A DNA stretch of 64,000 bases from Gordonia aichiensis NBRC 108223 (lineage in GTDB: Bacteria > Actinomycetota > Actinomycetes > Mycobacteriales > Mycobacteriaceae). The position numbers were made by a program, and so were the translations under genes. The stretch spans positions 1 to 64,000 of the forward strand of contig NZ_BANR01000025.1 of assembly GCF_000332975.1 (NCBI RefSeq), given 5' to 3'. A model generated the notes under the pieces. That model ran no database searches, was not told where the DNA came from, and saw nothing but the letters and a program-made list of their open reading frames with translations. Shown here piece by piece: positions 53,009 to 60,962 of this stretch (positions are counted from its first letter, which is position 1; every line of letters starts with the position of its first letter).

Positions 53009-54220
53009 ATGACTGGTATAGCCACGTCCCAGGCAGGAAGTCTTCCCCGTACGACGCGACTCGTCGAGGCCAACAAGGCGCGCCAGGAGTCAGCCGACGG
53101 ACTCGAACTCCACACAAGCGCAGACTTCGAGTCGTTGCTCGCCGACGAGGTCGCCGCCCTGGTGAAGCGCCAGGTCGATCTGGGGATCACGATTCCCGGT
53201 GACGGCGAATACGGAAAATCGATGTCCAGCAACGTCGATTACGGTGCCTGGTGGTCGTATTCGTTCAACCGGCTCGGTGGCCTTGAGCTGACCGACGGCG
53301 GTCCGTTCGCCGACGAACCGAAACGTTCGACGCCGGGCCACGTCAGACTCACGACCTTCCCGGATCGTCGGGACTGGACGATCTTCGCCGACGCCTATCA
53401 CGATCCGGACAGCGGTATCGCGGTGGGCGAGCGTGGGGCGCTGTTCCCGACTGCTACCGGTCCGGTCACCTACACAGGACACGATGCGATAGCCGCCGAT
53501 ATCGCGAATTTCACCGCGGCGCTTGCCGAATCGGATCAGAAGGCCGGATTCATCACCTCGCTGTCGCCTGGCTCGGCATCGCGGATCGGCAATGACTACT
53601 ACGCGACCGAGGAAGAGTTCATCTGGGCCTGTGCCGACGCGATGCGCGAGGAGTACAAGGCGATCATCGACGCGGGCCTCATCCTGCAGATCGACGATCC
53701 GTCGATCGCGGAGAACTGGGACCAGATCAACCCGGAACCGACGATCGAGGACTATCTCGCATTCACCCGCATTCGCGTCGAGGCGCTCAATCACGCGCTG
53801 CGGGGATTTCCGGCCGAGCAGGTGCGTTTCCACCTGTGCTGGGGAAGCTGGCACGGGCCGCACACCACCGACCTGGAGTTCCGTTACCTCGTCGACCTCA
53901 TGCTCGAGATCAACGCGGGCACATACTCATTCGAGGGCGCCAACGCGAGACACGAGCACGAGTGGAAGATCTGGCAAGACGTCAGACTTCCCGAAGGGAA
54001 GAAGATCGCACCGGGCGTCGTCAGTCACGCGACCAATGTGGTCGAGCATCCCGAACTCGTCGCCGACCGGATCGAGCGTTTCGCGACGCTGGTCGGACCG
54101 GAGAACGTCGTCGCGTCGACGGACTGCGGACTCGGTGGTCGTATTCATCCGCAGATCGCGTGGGCCAAGCTCGAAAGCCTCACGCGCGGTGCCGAGTTGG
54201 CGTCTGCCCGGCTGACCTGA
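53009..54220 (+). CDS. single-domain MetE-like cobalamin-independent methionine synthase homologue
   Basis: 403 aa from the ATG at 53009; a GTG at 52994 is also possible. It aligns in plan with the catalytic C-terminal half of MetE only (full MetE is about 750 aa). Visible are AGSLPRTTRLVEA at the N-terminus, GITIPGDGEYGK, LQIDDPSIAENWD (the substrate Asp region), and the zinc set: His and Cys in RFHLCWGSWHG, a Glu in SFEGANARHEHEW, and Cys in ASTDCGLGGR. It lacks the N-terminal folate-binding duplicate, like core-MetE proteins. A cobalamin riboswitch upstream suggests it works when B12 is scarce. Role in methionine synthesis, or in another thiol methyl or alkyl transfer, is open. Confidence 0.85.
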   Translation: MTGIATSQAGSLPRTTRLVEANKARQESADGLELHTSADFESLLADEVAALVKRQVDLGITIPGDGEYGKSMSSNVDYGAWWSYSFNRLGGLELTDGGPFADEPKRSTPGHVRLTTFPDRRDWTIFADAYHDPDSGIAVGERGALFPTATGPVTYTGHDAIAADIANFTAALAESDQKAGFITSLSPGSASRIGNDYYATEEEFIWACADAMREEYKAIIDAGLILQIDDPSIAENWDQINPEPTIEDYLAFTRIRVEALNHALRGFPAEQVRFHLCWGSWHGPHTTDLEFRYLVDLMLEINAGTYSFEGANARHEHEWKIWQDVRLPEGKKIAPGVVSHATNVVEHPELVADRIERFATLVGPENVVASTDCGLGGRIHPQIAWAKLESLTRGAELASARLT

Positions 54221-54265
54221 GCTGCCGGGAGAGTGGGTCCTGTACGACAGTTGTGCCACGCCCGC

Positions 54266-55960
54266 TCAGCGGAATCGCGTCATTTCCACCATCTTTCGGT
54301 CCAGGGTGAACACCGTCATCCGCGACGTGTTCGCGGTGGCGATGATGTTCTCCATACGCTGATTGGGAATGAGTGAGCGAACCGCTGCGCGCAATCGCGG
54401 ATTCGTGTCGACGCGGTGGCGGTCTTTGCCATCGAGCACCAGCATCCCCTGGTAGAGGCGCTGATATGAGGTCAACCCCTCAGGTGTCCAACCGGGCCGT
54501 GGTGTCGGTGCGAGGTAGCCGATGAGATCGGCGCACGTGCCGTCGACGCACAGGTCGTACTGCGCGGTGTCGGTCGCATAGTCGAAATTGCGCGTCGTCA
54601 GCGTCCATCCCGACTTGTCGGTGTATCGGTAGTTCACATCGGCGCCGGGAACCAGTGTGAGCGAGCTGGTGTCTCCCGTCCTGTTGTCGAGCAGTGGGCG
54701 CGCGAGTGAGTAGCCGCTGACCGGCGCGAACGACCACGATGCGTTCGGGTCGATCGGCTTGTACCAGTAGCCGTTCTGCCCGTTGCGTCGGCCCTCGACA
54801 CGGAGTTCGCGCTTGTCTGATGAGAATCCGGTTTGCCGGATGGTGATGGCCGACGTGATCTCACCGGGAACCTTCGGCTGCCGGACCCACGCGGGCGGAG
54901 GTAGTTGGAACTTGGCGTAGGCCTGCGGAAATATGCTGCGCAGGAACGGATACTGCGCGAAGAATCCCTCGAAGTTGTTGGGGGCGCCCTGTAGATTCCC
55001 CTGGTTCTCCGGCGTGTACGAGAAGAAGAGGGTGTCGGCTCCGGAGATGTCGAAATCCCACAGACGTGTGTACATGTCGCCGTAGTCGTTGATCACGAAG
55101 GTCGTCGAACCCGACGACGACAGATTGCGCGATACGAACCGTCCGCCGAGCGGGCCAAGCATCTCGTAGCTGTAGTCGTCGGAGAAGCGTTTGTCGCTGG
55201 GTTTGAGCGGGTCTGCTCCGGGCAACCATGGGTCGAGGATGTGGATCCGGTTTCCGTTCTTGGACAGGGTGTAGACGGTTGTGACGCCTGCGCCGCCGAC
55301 GGGCTGTTTGTGGCCCGCGCTGTCTGTCCACGTCGCCTCTTGGCGGAAAGGAATCACCGAGGTGTAAATGGGATCAAGCCACGAGAAGCTCCATGCGCGC
55401 TGGTCGGGTCGAACCTTGTTGCCTGCGGGGTTGAGCCAGATCGGCGAACCGAATCGTGTGGTCCACCACCACAGTTCAGGTGTCTCGTCAGCGGATTCCA
55501 AGGTGGCGATTCGGCCGCCGTACACCAGAACGACGAGCCGACTCCCGTCGACGGACAAGCCGGTCATCTGCCCCTGCAAACACTGAGGAACTGGCGCGAT
55601 CCGCCAATCCCCCTGTGTCTTGGCAGATTTCGCATAGAGGTTGCCGCCAAAGAGTGCGTACTGCCAGATCGAGTTGAAACCGGTCTTGTCTGTCCGTAGG
55701 TGGATTCTCGGTGGAAGGGCGCGCTGTACACGGTCGTCGGCACGCGGCATGGTGAGTAGTCCGATTCCGGGATTCGGTGCGTGGAGGGGAACGGGCCACG
55801 CGCCCGCACGTCCGGGAAAGGTCAGCCAGGCGCAGCTGACCGGTTTCGGTAGGACCCCGATGGGGAGCCGTTCGTCGGCACGCGCACTCGGGGACAGCCC
55901 CATGGCGAGCGCCGCAGCGATGATCAGTCCAAGCGATACACGGCAGAAGCTCTTCGACAT
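54266..55960 (-). CDS. secreted protein of unknown function
   Basis: 564 aa from the ATG at 55960, with GGAG about nine bases upstream. A signal peptide (residues 1-28, ending SPSARA) precedes a mature protein rich in Trp, Tyr, Asn and Gly with mainly beta-strand patterns (for example LYAKSAKTQGDWRIAPVPQC, LVVLVYGGRIATLES, ATWTDSAGHKQPVGG). There is no lipobox, membrane tail or known motif that I recognise. The repeated strand-turn text suggests a beta-propeller. Codon use seems less GC-rich than in its neighbours. It may come from transfer; the partners are unknown. Confidence 0.7.
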   Translation of the reverse strand: MSKSFCRVSLGLIIAAALAMGLSPSARADERLPIGVLPKPVSCAWLTFPGRAGAWPVPLHAPNPGIGLLTMPRADDRVQRALPPRIHLRTDKTGFNSIWQYALFGGNLYAKSAKTQGDWRIAPVPQCLQGQMTGLSVDGSRLVVLVYGGRIATLESADETPELWWWTTRFGSPIWLNPAGNKVRPDQRAWSFSWLDPIYTSVIPFRQEATWTDSAGHKQPVGGAGVTTVYTLSKNGNRIHILDPWLPGADPLKPSDKRFSDDYSYEMLGPLGGRFVSRNLSSSGSTTFVINDYGDMYTRLWDFDISGADTLFFSYTPENQGNLQGAPNNFEGFFAQYPFLRSIFPQAYAKFQLPPPAWVRQPKVPGEITSAITIRQTGFSSDKRELRVEGRRNGQNGYWYKPIDPNASWSFAPVSGYSLARPLLDNRTGDTSSLTLVPGADVNYRYTDKSGWTLTTRNFDYATDTAQYDLCVDGTCADLIGYLAPTPRPGWTPEGLTSYQRLYQGMLVLDGKDRHRVDTNPRLRAAVRSLIPNQRMENIIATANTSRMTVFTLDRKMVEMTRFR

Positions 55961-56011
55961 TGCGGTGGTCTCCGAGTCGCGAAATGAGTGGGATCGTGCA
56001 CTGTTGAAGTC

Positions 56012-56017
56012 ACTATA
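56012..56017 (-). promoter_or_regulatory. possible -10 box for the secreted-protein gene
   Basis: TATAGT on the minus strand, 52-57 bases upstream of the ATG at 55960, in an AT-rich patch. No convincing -35 box is visible. Confidence 0.35.
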
Positions 56018-56072
56018 TTGATTTCCGCCATTGTTGTTTGTGGTTACGGGAATCCGCCGACAAGTGGGTCGA

Positions 56073-56112
56073 ATCGACAGATGTGGGTGCTGCAGCACCC
56101 ACATCTGTCGAT
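56073..56112. repeat. perfect 40-bp palindrome
   Basis: The left half ATCGACAGATGTGGGTGCTG (56073-56092) is followed at once by its exact reverse complement (56093-56112), centred on CTGCAG. It lies in the 268-bp gap between fadE5 and the secreted-protein gene. A second hairpin at 56176-56205 lies nearer fadE5. It may act as a terminator without U-tract, or as a protein site. Confidence 0.9.
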
Positions 56113-56175
56113 ATGACACACATTCAGGTCGGGTGCGGGCGGCCCGTCAGCGGAGAAGGTTCGACACACAGCAGT

Positions 56176-56205
56176 GGCCCCGCAACCGAATCCGGTTGCG
56201 GGGCC
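56176..56205 (-). terminator. hairpin after fadE5
   Basis: GGCCCCGCAACCG (56176-56188) pairs perfectly with CGGTTGCGGGGCC (56193-56205), loop AATC. It lies 24 bp after the fadE5 stop on the minus strand. There is no clear U-tract. Confidence 0.75.
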
Positions 56206-56228
56206 GCAGTTGTCGTAAAATCAGCGAA

Positions 56229-58058
56229 TCAGAACGCTGCTTCGTCAAGCTCCATGACGTCGTTGTCGATGTTCTCGACGACGCTGCGCACCGAGGTCAG
56301 CAGCGGCAGCATGTTCTTCGCGAAGAAGCTCGCCACGGCGATCTTGCCCTCGTAGAAGGCCTTGTCGGCGTCGTCGCCCGCATCGAGCTTGCCCAGCGCC
56401 ACCTCGGCCTGCTTGAGCAGCAGCCACCCGATCAGCAGGTCGCCGACAGCCATGAGGTAGCGCACGGAACCGAGGCCGACCTTGTAGAGCTGCGTCGAGT
56501 CCTCCTGGGCGCCCATGAGGTACCCGGTCAGCGTCGCGGTCATCGACTGCACGTCCTCGAGAGCGGTCTTCAGCAGGGCACGCTCGGTCTTGAGTCGGCC
56601 GTTGCCCGCCTCCGAGTCGATGAACGACTGGATCTGACCGGCGACGTGTGCGAGGGCCTGTCCCTTGTCGCGGATGATCTTGCGGAAGAAGAAGTCCTGC
56701 GCCTGGATGGCCGTTGTGCCCTCGTAGAGCGAGTCGATCTTCGAGTCACGGATGTACTGCTCGACCGGGTAATCCTGCAGGAAGCCGGAGCCGCCGTAGG
56801 TCTGCAGCGACTCGGTGAGCGTGCCGTACGCGCGCTCGGAGCCGACTCCCTTGACGATCGGCAGCAGCAGGTCGTTGACCCGATGTGCGGTGTCCGCATC
56901 GGCGCCCGAGACGATCTTCGCCGCGGCCTCGTCCTGGTGCGATGCGGTGTAGAGGTACACGGCGCGCAGACCCTCGGCGTAGGCCTTCTGGGTCATCAGG
57001 GCACGACGCACATCCGGGTGATGGGTGATCGTCACGCGGGGAGCGGTCTTGTCGGTCATCTGGGTCATGTCGGCACCTTGGACGCGCTCCTTGGCGTAGT
57101 CGAGTGCGTTCAGGTAGCCGGTCGACAGCGTCGAGATGGCCTTGGTGCCCACCATCATTCGAGCGTGCTCGATGACGTCGAACATCTGCGCGATGCCCTT
57201 GTGTACCTCGCCGACGAGCCAGCCCTTGGCGGGAACGCCGTGCTGGCCGAAGGTGACCTCGCAGGTCGCGGAGACCTTCAGGCCCATCTTGTGCTCGACG
57301 TTGGTGACGAAGACACCGTTGCGCTCGCCGAGCTCACCGGTCTCGTGGTCGAAGTGGAACTTGGGGACGAAGAACAGCGACAGGCCCTTGGTGCCCGGTC
57401 CGGCGCCCTCAGGACGTGCGAGAACGAGGTGGAAGATGTTCTCGGTCATGTCCTGGTCACCGGAGGTGATGAATCGCTTCACACCGTCGATGTGCCAGGA
57501 GCCGTCCTCCTGCTGCGTGGCCTTGGTGCGGCCAGCGCCGACGTCCGAACCGGCGTCGGGCTCGGTCAGCACCATGGTGGCGCCCCAGCCGCGCTCGGCG
57601 CAGATCTGCGCCCACTTCTTCTGCTCGTCGGTGGCGTTGTCGTAGAAGATCTCGGAGAAGCCTGCACCCGCCGAGTACATGAACAGAGCCGGGTTGGCGC
57701 CCAGCACCATCTCGGCGAGGGCCCAGTAGAGCGTGCGGGGAGCCGGCATGCCGCCAAGGTCCTCGTGCAGACCGACCTTGTCCCAACCGGCCTCGATGTA
57801 GGCGTTGTAGGACTTCTTGAATGCTTCGGGGATGGTGACGCTGTGCGTCTCCGGGTCGAAGGTCGGGGGATTGCGGTCGCCCTCGGCGAACGACTCCGCG
57901 ATGACACCCTCGGACAGGTTCTTCACCTCGCGGAGCATGTCGACAGCGGTTTCGTGGTCGAGATCGCCGAACTCTTCGGATTCGAGGACCTTGTCGAGTT
58001 CGAACACATCGAAGAGGTTGAACTGCAGGTCGCGCATGTTGCTCTTGTAATGACCCAT
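56229..58058 (-). CDS. fadE5: FadE5, acyl-CoA dehydrogenase
   Basis: 609 aa from the ATG at 58058, close to the length of Rv0244c. It oxidises acyl-CoA to enoyl-CoA with FAD. Typical long-type ACAD: helical start ([20 protein letters not shown]), the beta-domain motifs [19 protein letters not shown] and [10 protein letters not shown], the region [15 protein letters not shown], a helical catalytic domain ending with Glu-containing [18 protein letters not shown], and a C-terminal four-helix extension (about 470-609). The gene has an operator-like palindrome upstream, shared with fabG4/fadA2 and tetR. M. tuberculosis has it next to fadA2; here five genes lie between. Confidence 0.95.
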   Translation of the reverse strand: MGHYKSNMRDLQFNLFDVFELDKVLESEEFGDLDHETAVDMLREVKNLSEGVIAESFAEGDRNPPTFDPETHSVTIPEAFKKSYNAYIEAGWDKVGLHEDLGGMPAPRTLYWALAEMVLGANPALFMYSAGAGFSEIFYDNATDEQKKWAQICAERGWGATMVLTEPDAGSDVGAGRTKATQQEDGSWHIDGVKRFITSGDQDMTENIFHLVLARPEGAGPGTKGLSLFFVPKFHFDHETGELGERNGVFVTNVEHKMGLKVSATCEVTFGQHGVPAKGWLVGEVHKGIAQMFDVIEHARMMVGTKAISTLSTGYLNALDYAKERVQGADMTQMTDKTAPRVTITHHPDVRRALMTQKAYAEGLRAVYLYTASHQDEAAAKIVSGADADTAHRVNDLLLPIVKGVGSERAYGTLTESLQTYGGSGFLQDYPVEQYIRDSKIDSLYEGTTAIQAQDFFFRKIIRDKGQALAHVAGQIQSFIDSEAGNGRLKTERALLKTALEDVQSMTATLTGYLMGAQEDSTQLYKVGLGSVRYLMAVGDLLIGWLLLKQAEVALGKLDAGDDADKAFYEGKIAVASFFAKNMLPLLTSVRSVVENIDNDVMELDEAAF

Positions 58059-58366
58059 TGTCTGGTTCCTTCTTGTAGACCTGGCTGTTGTGCCGCGGGC
58101 TGACGAACTTTGGGCGGGCATCGACGGAGCGTCGGAAAACCTCATCCACCGCAAGCCCTGCCGCGACGAGTGCCGCTGCGAGGACATCGTGTGTATCGAA
58201 GTTGACGCGGACGCCAAGTTACTCGCCAGTAACCCCAGTTTACCGCGTGGCCGCATGCAGTAACAACCGCGGGAAGTGTGAGAGTGCTCGCAATTGCAAG
58301 CATGCTGTTCGCTGAAGTGAACTCCGGTCGAATCGGAAGTGCGGTCGCCGGTGACGCAGGGGTGGT
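58059..58366. other. intergenic region upstream of fadE5 with operator
   Basis: This 308-bp gap separates the fadE5 start from the 3' end of the endonuclease IV gene; both are on the minus strand. It holds the palindrome at 58218-58233 and a GAAGGAACC stretch just before the fadE5 ATG that can act as ribosome site. No other gene is seen. Confidence 0.6.
58218..58233. promoter_or_regulatory. 16-bp palindromic operator upstream of fadE5
   Basis: GTTACTCGCCAGTAAC has perfect 6-bp arms around a 4-bp centre, matching the sites at tetR and fabG4/fadA2 in both arm sequence and spacing. It lies 160-175 bases before the fadE5 ATG. Here the -10 box at the spacing seen at the other two sites is absent. 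Confidence 0.7.
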
Positions 58367-59137
58367 TCAGAGTTGCGCGCGCAGATAGGAGAGGTCTGCG
58401 GGGATGCCGTCGGCGGGGGTCTCGAGAATCAGCGGCGCGTCGGCGATGCGCGCGACCTCAACGAGCACATCGGGATCGATGTGGCCCGATTCCAGATTCG
58501 CGTGACGATCACGACCCGAGTCGAATTCGTCGCGCGAGTTGTTCAGGTGGACGAGATCGATACGACCGGTGATTGCGCGGACGCGTTCGACAAGACCGAC
58601 GAGATCTTCGCCGCCCGCCCACGCGTGGCAGGTGTCGAGACAGAATCCGGCCTGCTCGAAATCGCCGACCGCATCCCACAATCGGTCGATGGCCTCGAGA
58701 GTCCTGGCCATGGCGTGATCGCCGCCCGCGGTGTTCTCGATGAGGATCGGCACACCGAAGCCGCCATTGTCCTCTTGACGGTCGAAGAGCTTGCGCCAGT
58801 TGGCAAATCCCTGTGCGGCGTCCTCGCCGTCGCGCAGGTGGCCGCCGTGGACGACGAGACCGAATGCCCCGAGTTCTGCCGCGGCAGCTGCCTGCTGTTC
58901 GACGGCCTTCCGTGACGGCATGCGGAGGCGGTTGTTCAGACTTGCGACGTTGATCTGGTAGCTCGAATGCACCACCACGTCGACGGGTGATTCACGGATC
59001 TGCTGAGCCTGGGGGTGGGGCTCCGGCTTCTTCCAGCTCTGCGGGTCGGTGACGAACATCTGGAAGACGTCGACCCCGAGCTCTTCGGCGGTCTCGAGGG
59101 GTTCGGCGTCTTCACGCAGATGGGCTCCGATGCGCAT
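58367..59137 (-). CDS. nfo: endonuclease IV (deoxyribonuclease IV)
   Basis: 256 aa from the ATG at 59137 ([13 protein letters not shown]). TIM-barrel AP endonuclease that nicks DNA 5' of abasic sites. Metal-ligand motifs are visible in order: [30 protein letters not shown] (Glu), [11 protein letters not shown] (Asp, His), the [18 protein letters not shown] region and LETPADG (Glu). It is slightly shorter than E. coli Nfo. It belongs to base excision repair, with no direct link to fadE5 downstream. Confidence 0.93.
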   Translation of the reverse strand: MRIGAHLREDAEPLETAEELGVDVFQMFVTDPQSWKKPEPHPQAQQIRESPVDVVVHSSYQINVASLNNRLRMPSRKAVEQQAAAAAELGAFGLVVHGGHLRDGEDAAQGFANWRKLFDRQEDNGGFGVPILIENTAGGDHAMARTLEAIDRLWDAVGDFEQAGFCLDTCHAWAGGEDLVGLVERVRAITGRIDLVHLNNSRDEFDSGRDRHANLESGHIDPDVLVEVARIADAPLILETPADGIPADLSYLRAQL

Positions 59138-59207
59138 GACGCCAACGATAGTGACCAACGCCGACAGACATTCCTGCAGGGAGTGTGTGCATCGCCCCCG
59201 CGTCGCG

Positions 59208-59420
59208 TCAGTCTCCGAGTCCTGGCTCGGTTTCAATCGTGATCGGTACCCCGCTGGCGATCAGTAGGCGGCACGGCGCTTCGGTGTCGCGATAGAGATG
59301 CAGCCACTCGTGGCCGGAGCCGTGCTCGTAGACATTGTCGAGCGCGCGGTTCAGTCGGGCCTCGGCCTCTTTGGTGATCAAGTAGCGCTGATCGCCGTAG
59401 CGGAGAAAACGGTTGGGCAT
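59208..59420 (-). CDS. small protein of unknown function
   Basis: 70 aa. GGGAGGTTTC directly precedes the ATG, a nearly ideal ribosome site, which supports expression. The text (MPNRFLRYGDQRYLITKEAEARLNRALD) suggests a small alpha/beta fold with charged helix, then a strand pair WLHLYRDTEAPCRLLIASG. No known domain is recognised, nor membrane segment. It ends 70 bp upstream of the endonuclease gene on the same strand. A 14-bp palindrome lies 33 bp upstream of its start. Confidence 0.75.
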   Translation of the reverse strand: MPNRFLRYGDQRYLITKEAEARLNRALDNVYEHGSGHEWLHLYRDTEAPCRLLIASGVPITIETEPGLGD

Positions 59421-59452
59421 GAAACCTCCCGGCGCCTGGATGACGTATCGAT

Positions 59453-59466
59453 GTGATGCGCATCAC
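59453..59466. promoter_or_regulatory. 14-bp palindrome upstream of the small gene
   Basis: GTGATGCGCATCAC is a perfect palindrome in the divergent region between the 70-aa gene and the PAP2 gene. It has the form of a dimeric regulator site. Confidence 0.45.
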
Positions 59467-59494
59467 CAGTCTAGGAAGTATGGGCTGTGGATGC

Positions 59495-59553
59495 GCTGAC
59501 AACGAGTGGTAAATACCTCGTATCCGTACGGTATTCACTAGGCTGACAAAGAG
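59495..59553. repeat. direct and inverted repeats before the PAP2 gene
   Basis: GCTGACAACGAG (59495-59506) and GCTGACAAAGAG (59542-59553) are direct repeats 47 bp apart. Between them AATACC (59512-59517) and GGTATT (59530-59535) form an inverted repeat. The element ends seven bases before the ATG at 59560. Confidence 0.5.
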
Positions 59554-59559
59554 TTAAGG

Positions 59560-60906
59560 ATGGACGACGTTCCATCGTGTTCGTCGAGCGCGCAGCGCAG
59601 CGCACGCTCGACCGATGGAATTCGAGGATTACTCCCCTTGAGTGTGGACGACGCGGTACGGCCTCCGGCACGAGGTGCAGGTGATGACGACTCCGACGAG
59701 CCGTCGACGATGGCGCCGGTTCTCGACGATCTCGCGGACGCGGCAGAGATGGAGGCCGAGCCGCAGAAGCGTCGAGATCTGACCCTCGTCCGACGCATCG
59801 CGATCACGGCATGGGTCGCGTTCATGATCTACGAAGTCTCTGTCTACGGGCTCGCCTTCGATCGCACGCGGCTCATCGTGCTGCTGTGTCTCGGCTTGTT
59901 CGCTGCGACGATCGGCCGACGGCGCGCGATCACCGTGCTGATCGACTGGGCGCCGTTCGCGCTGATCCTCATCCTCTACGACTGGACGCGCGACGTCGCG
60001 CGCATCGTGAACATGCCGACGCACTGGCATCTCGCGGCCGACGTCGATCACGCGTTGTTCGGCGTGGTTCCGACCGTGTGGCTGCAGGGCCACCTCAAAG
60101 AGGCGTCCGCACCGTGGTGGGAGATCATCACCAGCGTCGTCTACATGTCGTATTTCGTGGTCCCGTACGCGGTCGCCGCCGTGCTGTGGTTGCGTGACCG
60201 CTCATCATGGAGACGCTTCGCGGCATGCTTCGTCGCTGCAACGTTCCTCGGACTCGTGGGTTACACCCTCGTTCCCGCGGCCCCGCCCTGGGCTGCCGCA
60301 CGATGCACGTCGGCGGAGGTCGTCGACGGTCCGCGCGAGGCCGAGTGCATGACAACGCCCGAGGCGGCGACGCCCGGTGGCATTCTGGGGCCGACCGATC
60401 CGCAGCACGAGGGTGCGCAACCCTACGTCGAACGCATCTCTGCGCGTGGCTGGGAGTATCTCCACATTCATGTCGCGTCGAACCTGATCGAAATCGGCCA
60501 GGGCAAAGCGAATCTCGTCGCGGCGATTCCGTCACTGCACGCCGGGTTGACCATGGTGCTCGCCCTGTTCATGTGGCCACGGGTCAAGGCGCTGGGCAAA
60601 ACGTTGTTCATGGGATACGCGTTCGCGATGGCCTTCACGCTCGTCTACACCGCAGAGCACTATGTCTTCGACGTGTTGCTGGGTTGGGCACTCGCCGCTC
60701 TCGTGATCGCCGTCTACACGCTCATCGACCGGCGGTTCATCCTGCCGCGACAACGACGGCGCGAACAGGGACGACGCGAACAGGAGCGTGCGGCAGAGGC
60801 CGACGGCACAACCGAGGGCGCACACACCGACGGGGCACCAACCGGCGGGGCACCAACCGACGGGGCGCCAACCGACGGGGCGGCGTCCTCGCCGACCGGT
60901 GCCTGA
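59560..60906 (+). CDS. PAP2-superfamily phosphatase/phosphotransferase membrane protein
   Basis: 448 aa from the ATG at 59560, with an AAAGAG sequence upstream. TTG at 59638 and GTG at 59644 are alternatives and would remove a non-conserved head. Six helices are visible. The PAP2 core has AIPSLHAGLTMVLALF (domain 2, His) and YTAEHYVFDVLLGWALA (domain 3, His and Asp). A luminal loop with three Cys (RCTSAEV to ECMTT) precedes them. This is the plan of inositol-phosphoceramide-synthase-like enzymes (PAP2_3) common in mycolate actinobacteria. The tail (from about residue 390) is charged, then ends in TDGAP-type repeats. Substrate unknown, likely a lipid phosphate. Confidence 0.88.
   Translation: MDDVPSCSSSAQRSARSTDGIRGLLPLSVDDAVRPPARGAGDDDSDEPSTMAPVLDDLADAAEMEAEPQKRRDLTLVRRIAITAWVAFMIYEVSVYGLAFDRTRLIVLLCLGLFAATIGRRRAITVLIDWAPFALILILYDWTRDVARIVNMPTHWHLAADVDHALFGVVPTVWLQGHLKEASAPWWEIITSVVYMSYFVVPYAVAAVLWLRDRSSWRRFAACFVAATFLGLVGYTLVPAAPPWAAARCTSAEVVDGPREAECMTTPEAATPGGILGPTDPQHEGAQPYVERISARGWEYLHIHVASNLIEIGQGKANLVAAIPSLHAGLTMVLALFMWPRVKALGKTLFMGYAFAMAFTLVYTAEHYVFDVLLGWALAALVIAVYTLIDRRFILPRQRRREQGRREQERAAEADGTTEGAHTDGAPTGGAPTDGAPTDGAASSPTGA
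60826..60885 (+). repeat. 15-bp coding tandem repeat at the end of the PAP2 gene
   Basis: About four units of the type ACCGACGGGGCACCA (60826-60840, 60841-60855, 60856-60870, 60871-60885) encode TDGAP, TGGAP, TDGAP, TDGAA. They lie 12 bp before a second, 16-bp array. Confidence 0.85.
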
Positions 60907-60961
60907 AGGGAGCGGTGCCTGAAGGGAGCGGTGTCTGAAGGGAGCGGTGCCTGAAGGGAGC
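60898..60961 (+). repeat. four 16-bp tandem repeats carrying ribosome site and start codon
   Basis: GGTGCCTGAAGGGAGC occurs at 60898-60913, 60914-60929, 60930-60945 (one change) and 60946-60961. It starts within the last codons of the PAP2 gene and ends two bases before the GTG of the next gene. Each unit holds AAGGGAGC followed by GTG, a ribosome site with start codon. Confidence 0.9.
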
Positions 60962-60962
60962 G

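Noticed and set aside
56073..56112. Palindrome as insertion-sequence end or attachment site
   Set aside because: No transposase, integrase, target duplication or second copy is seen in the window.
60898..60961. Possible CRISPR or mobile-element end repeats
   Set aside because: Unit is 16 bp without spacers, and no cas or transposase gene is near; it overlaps a ribosome site.
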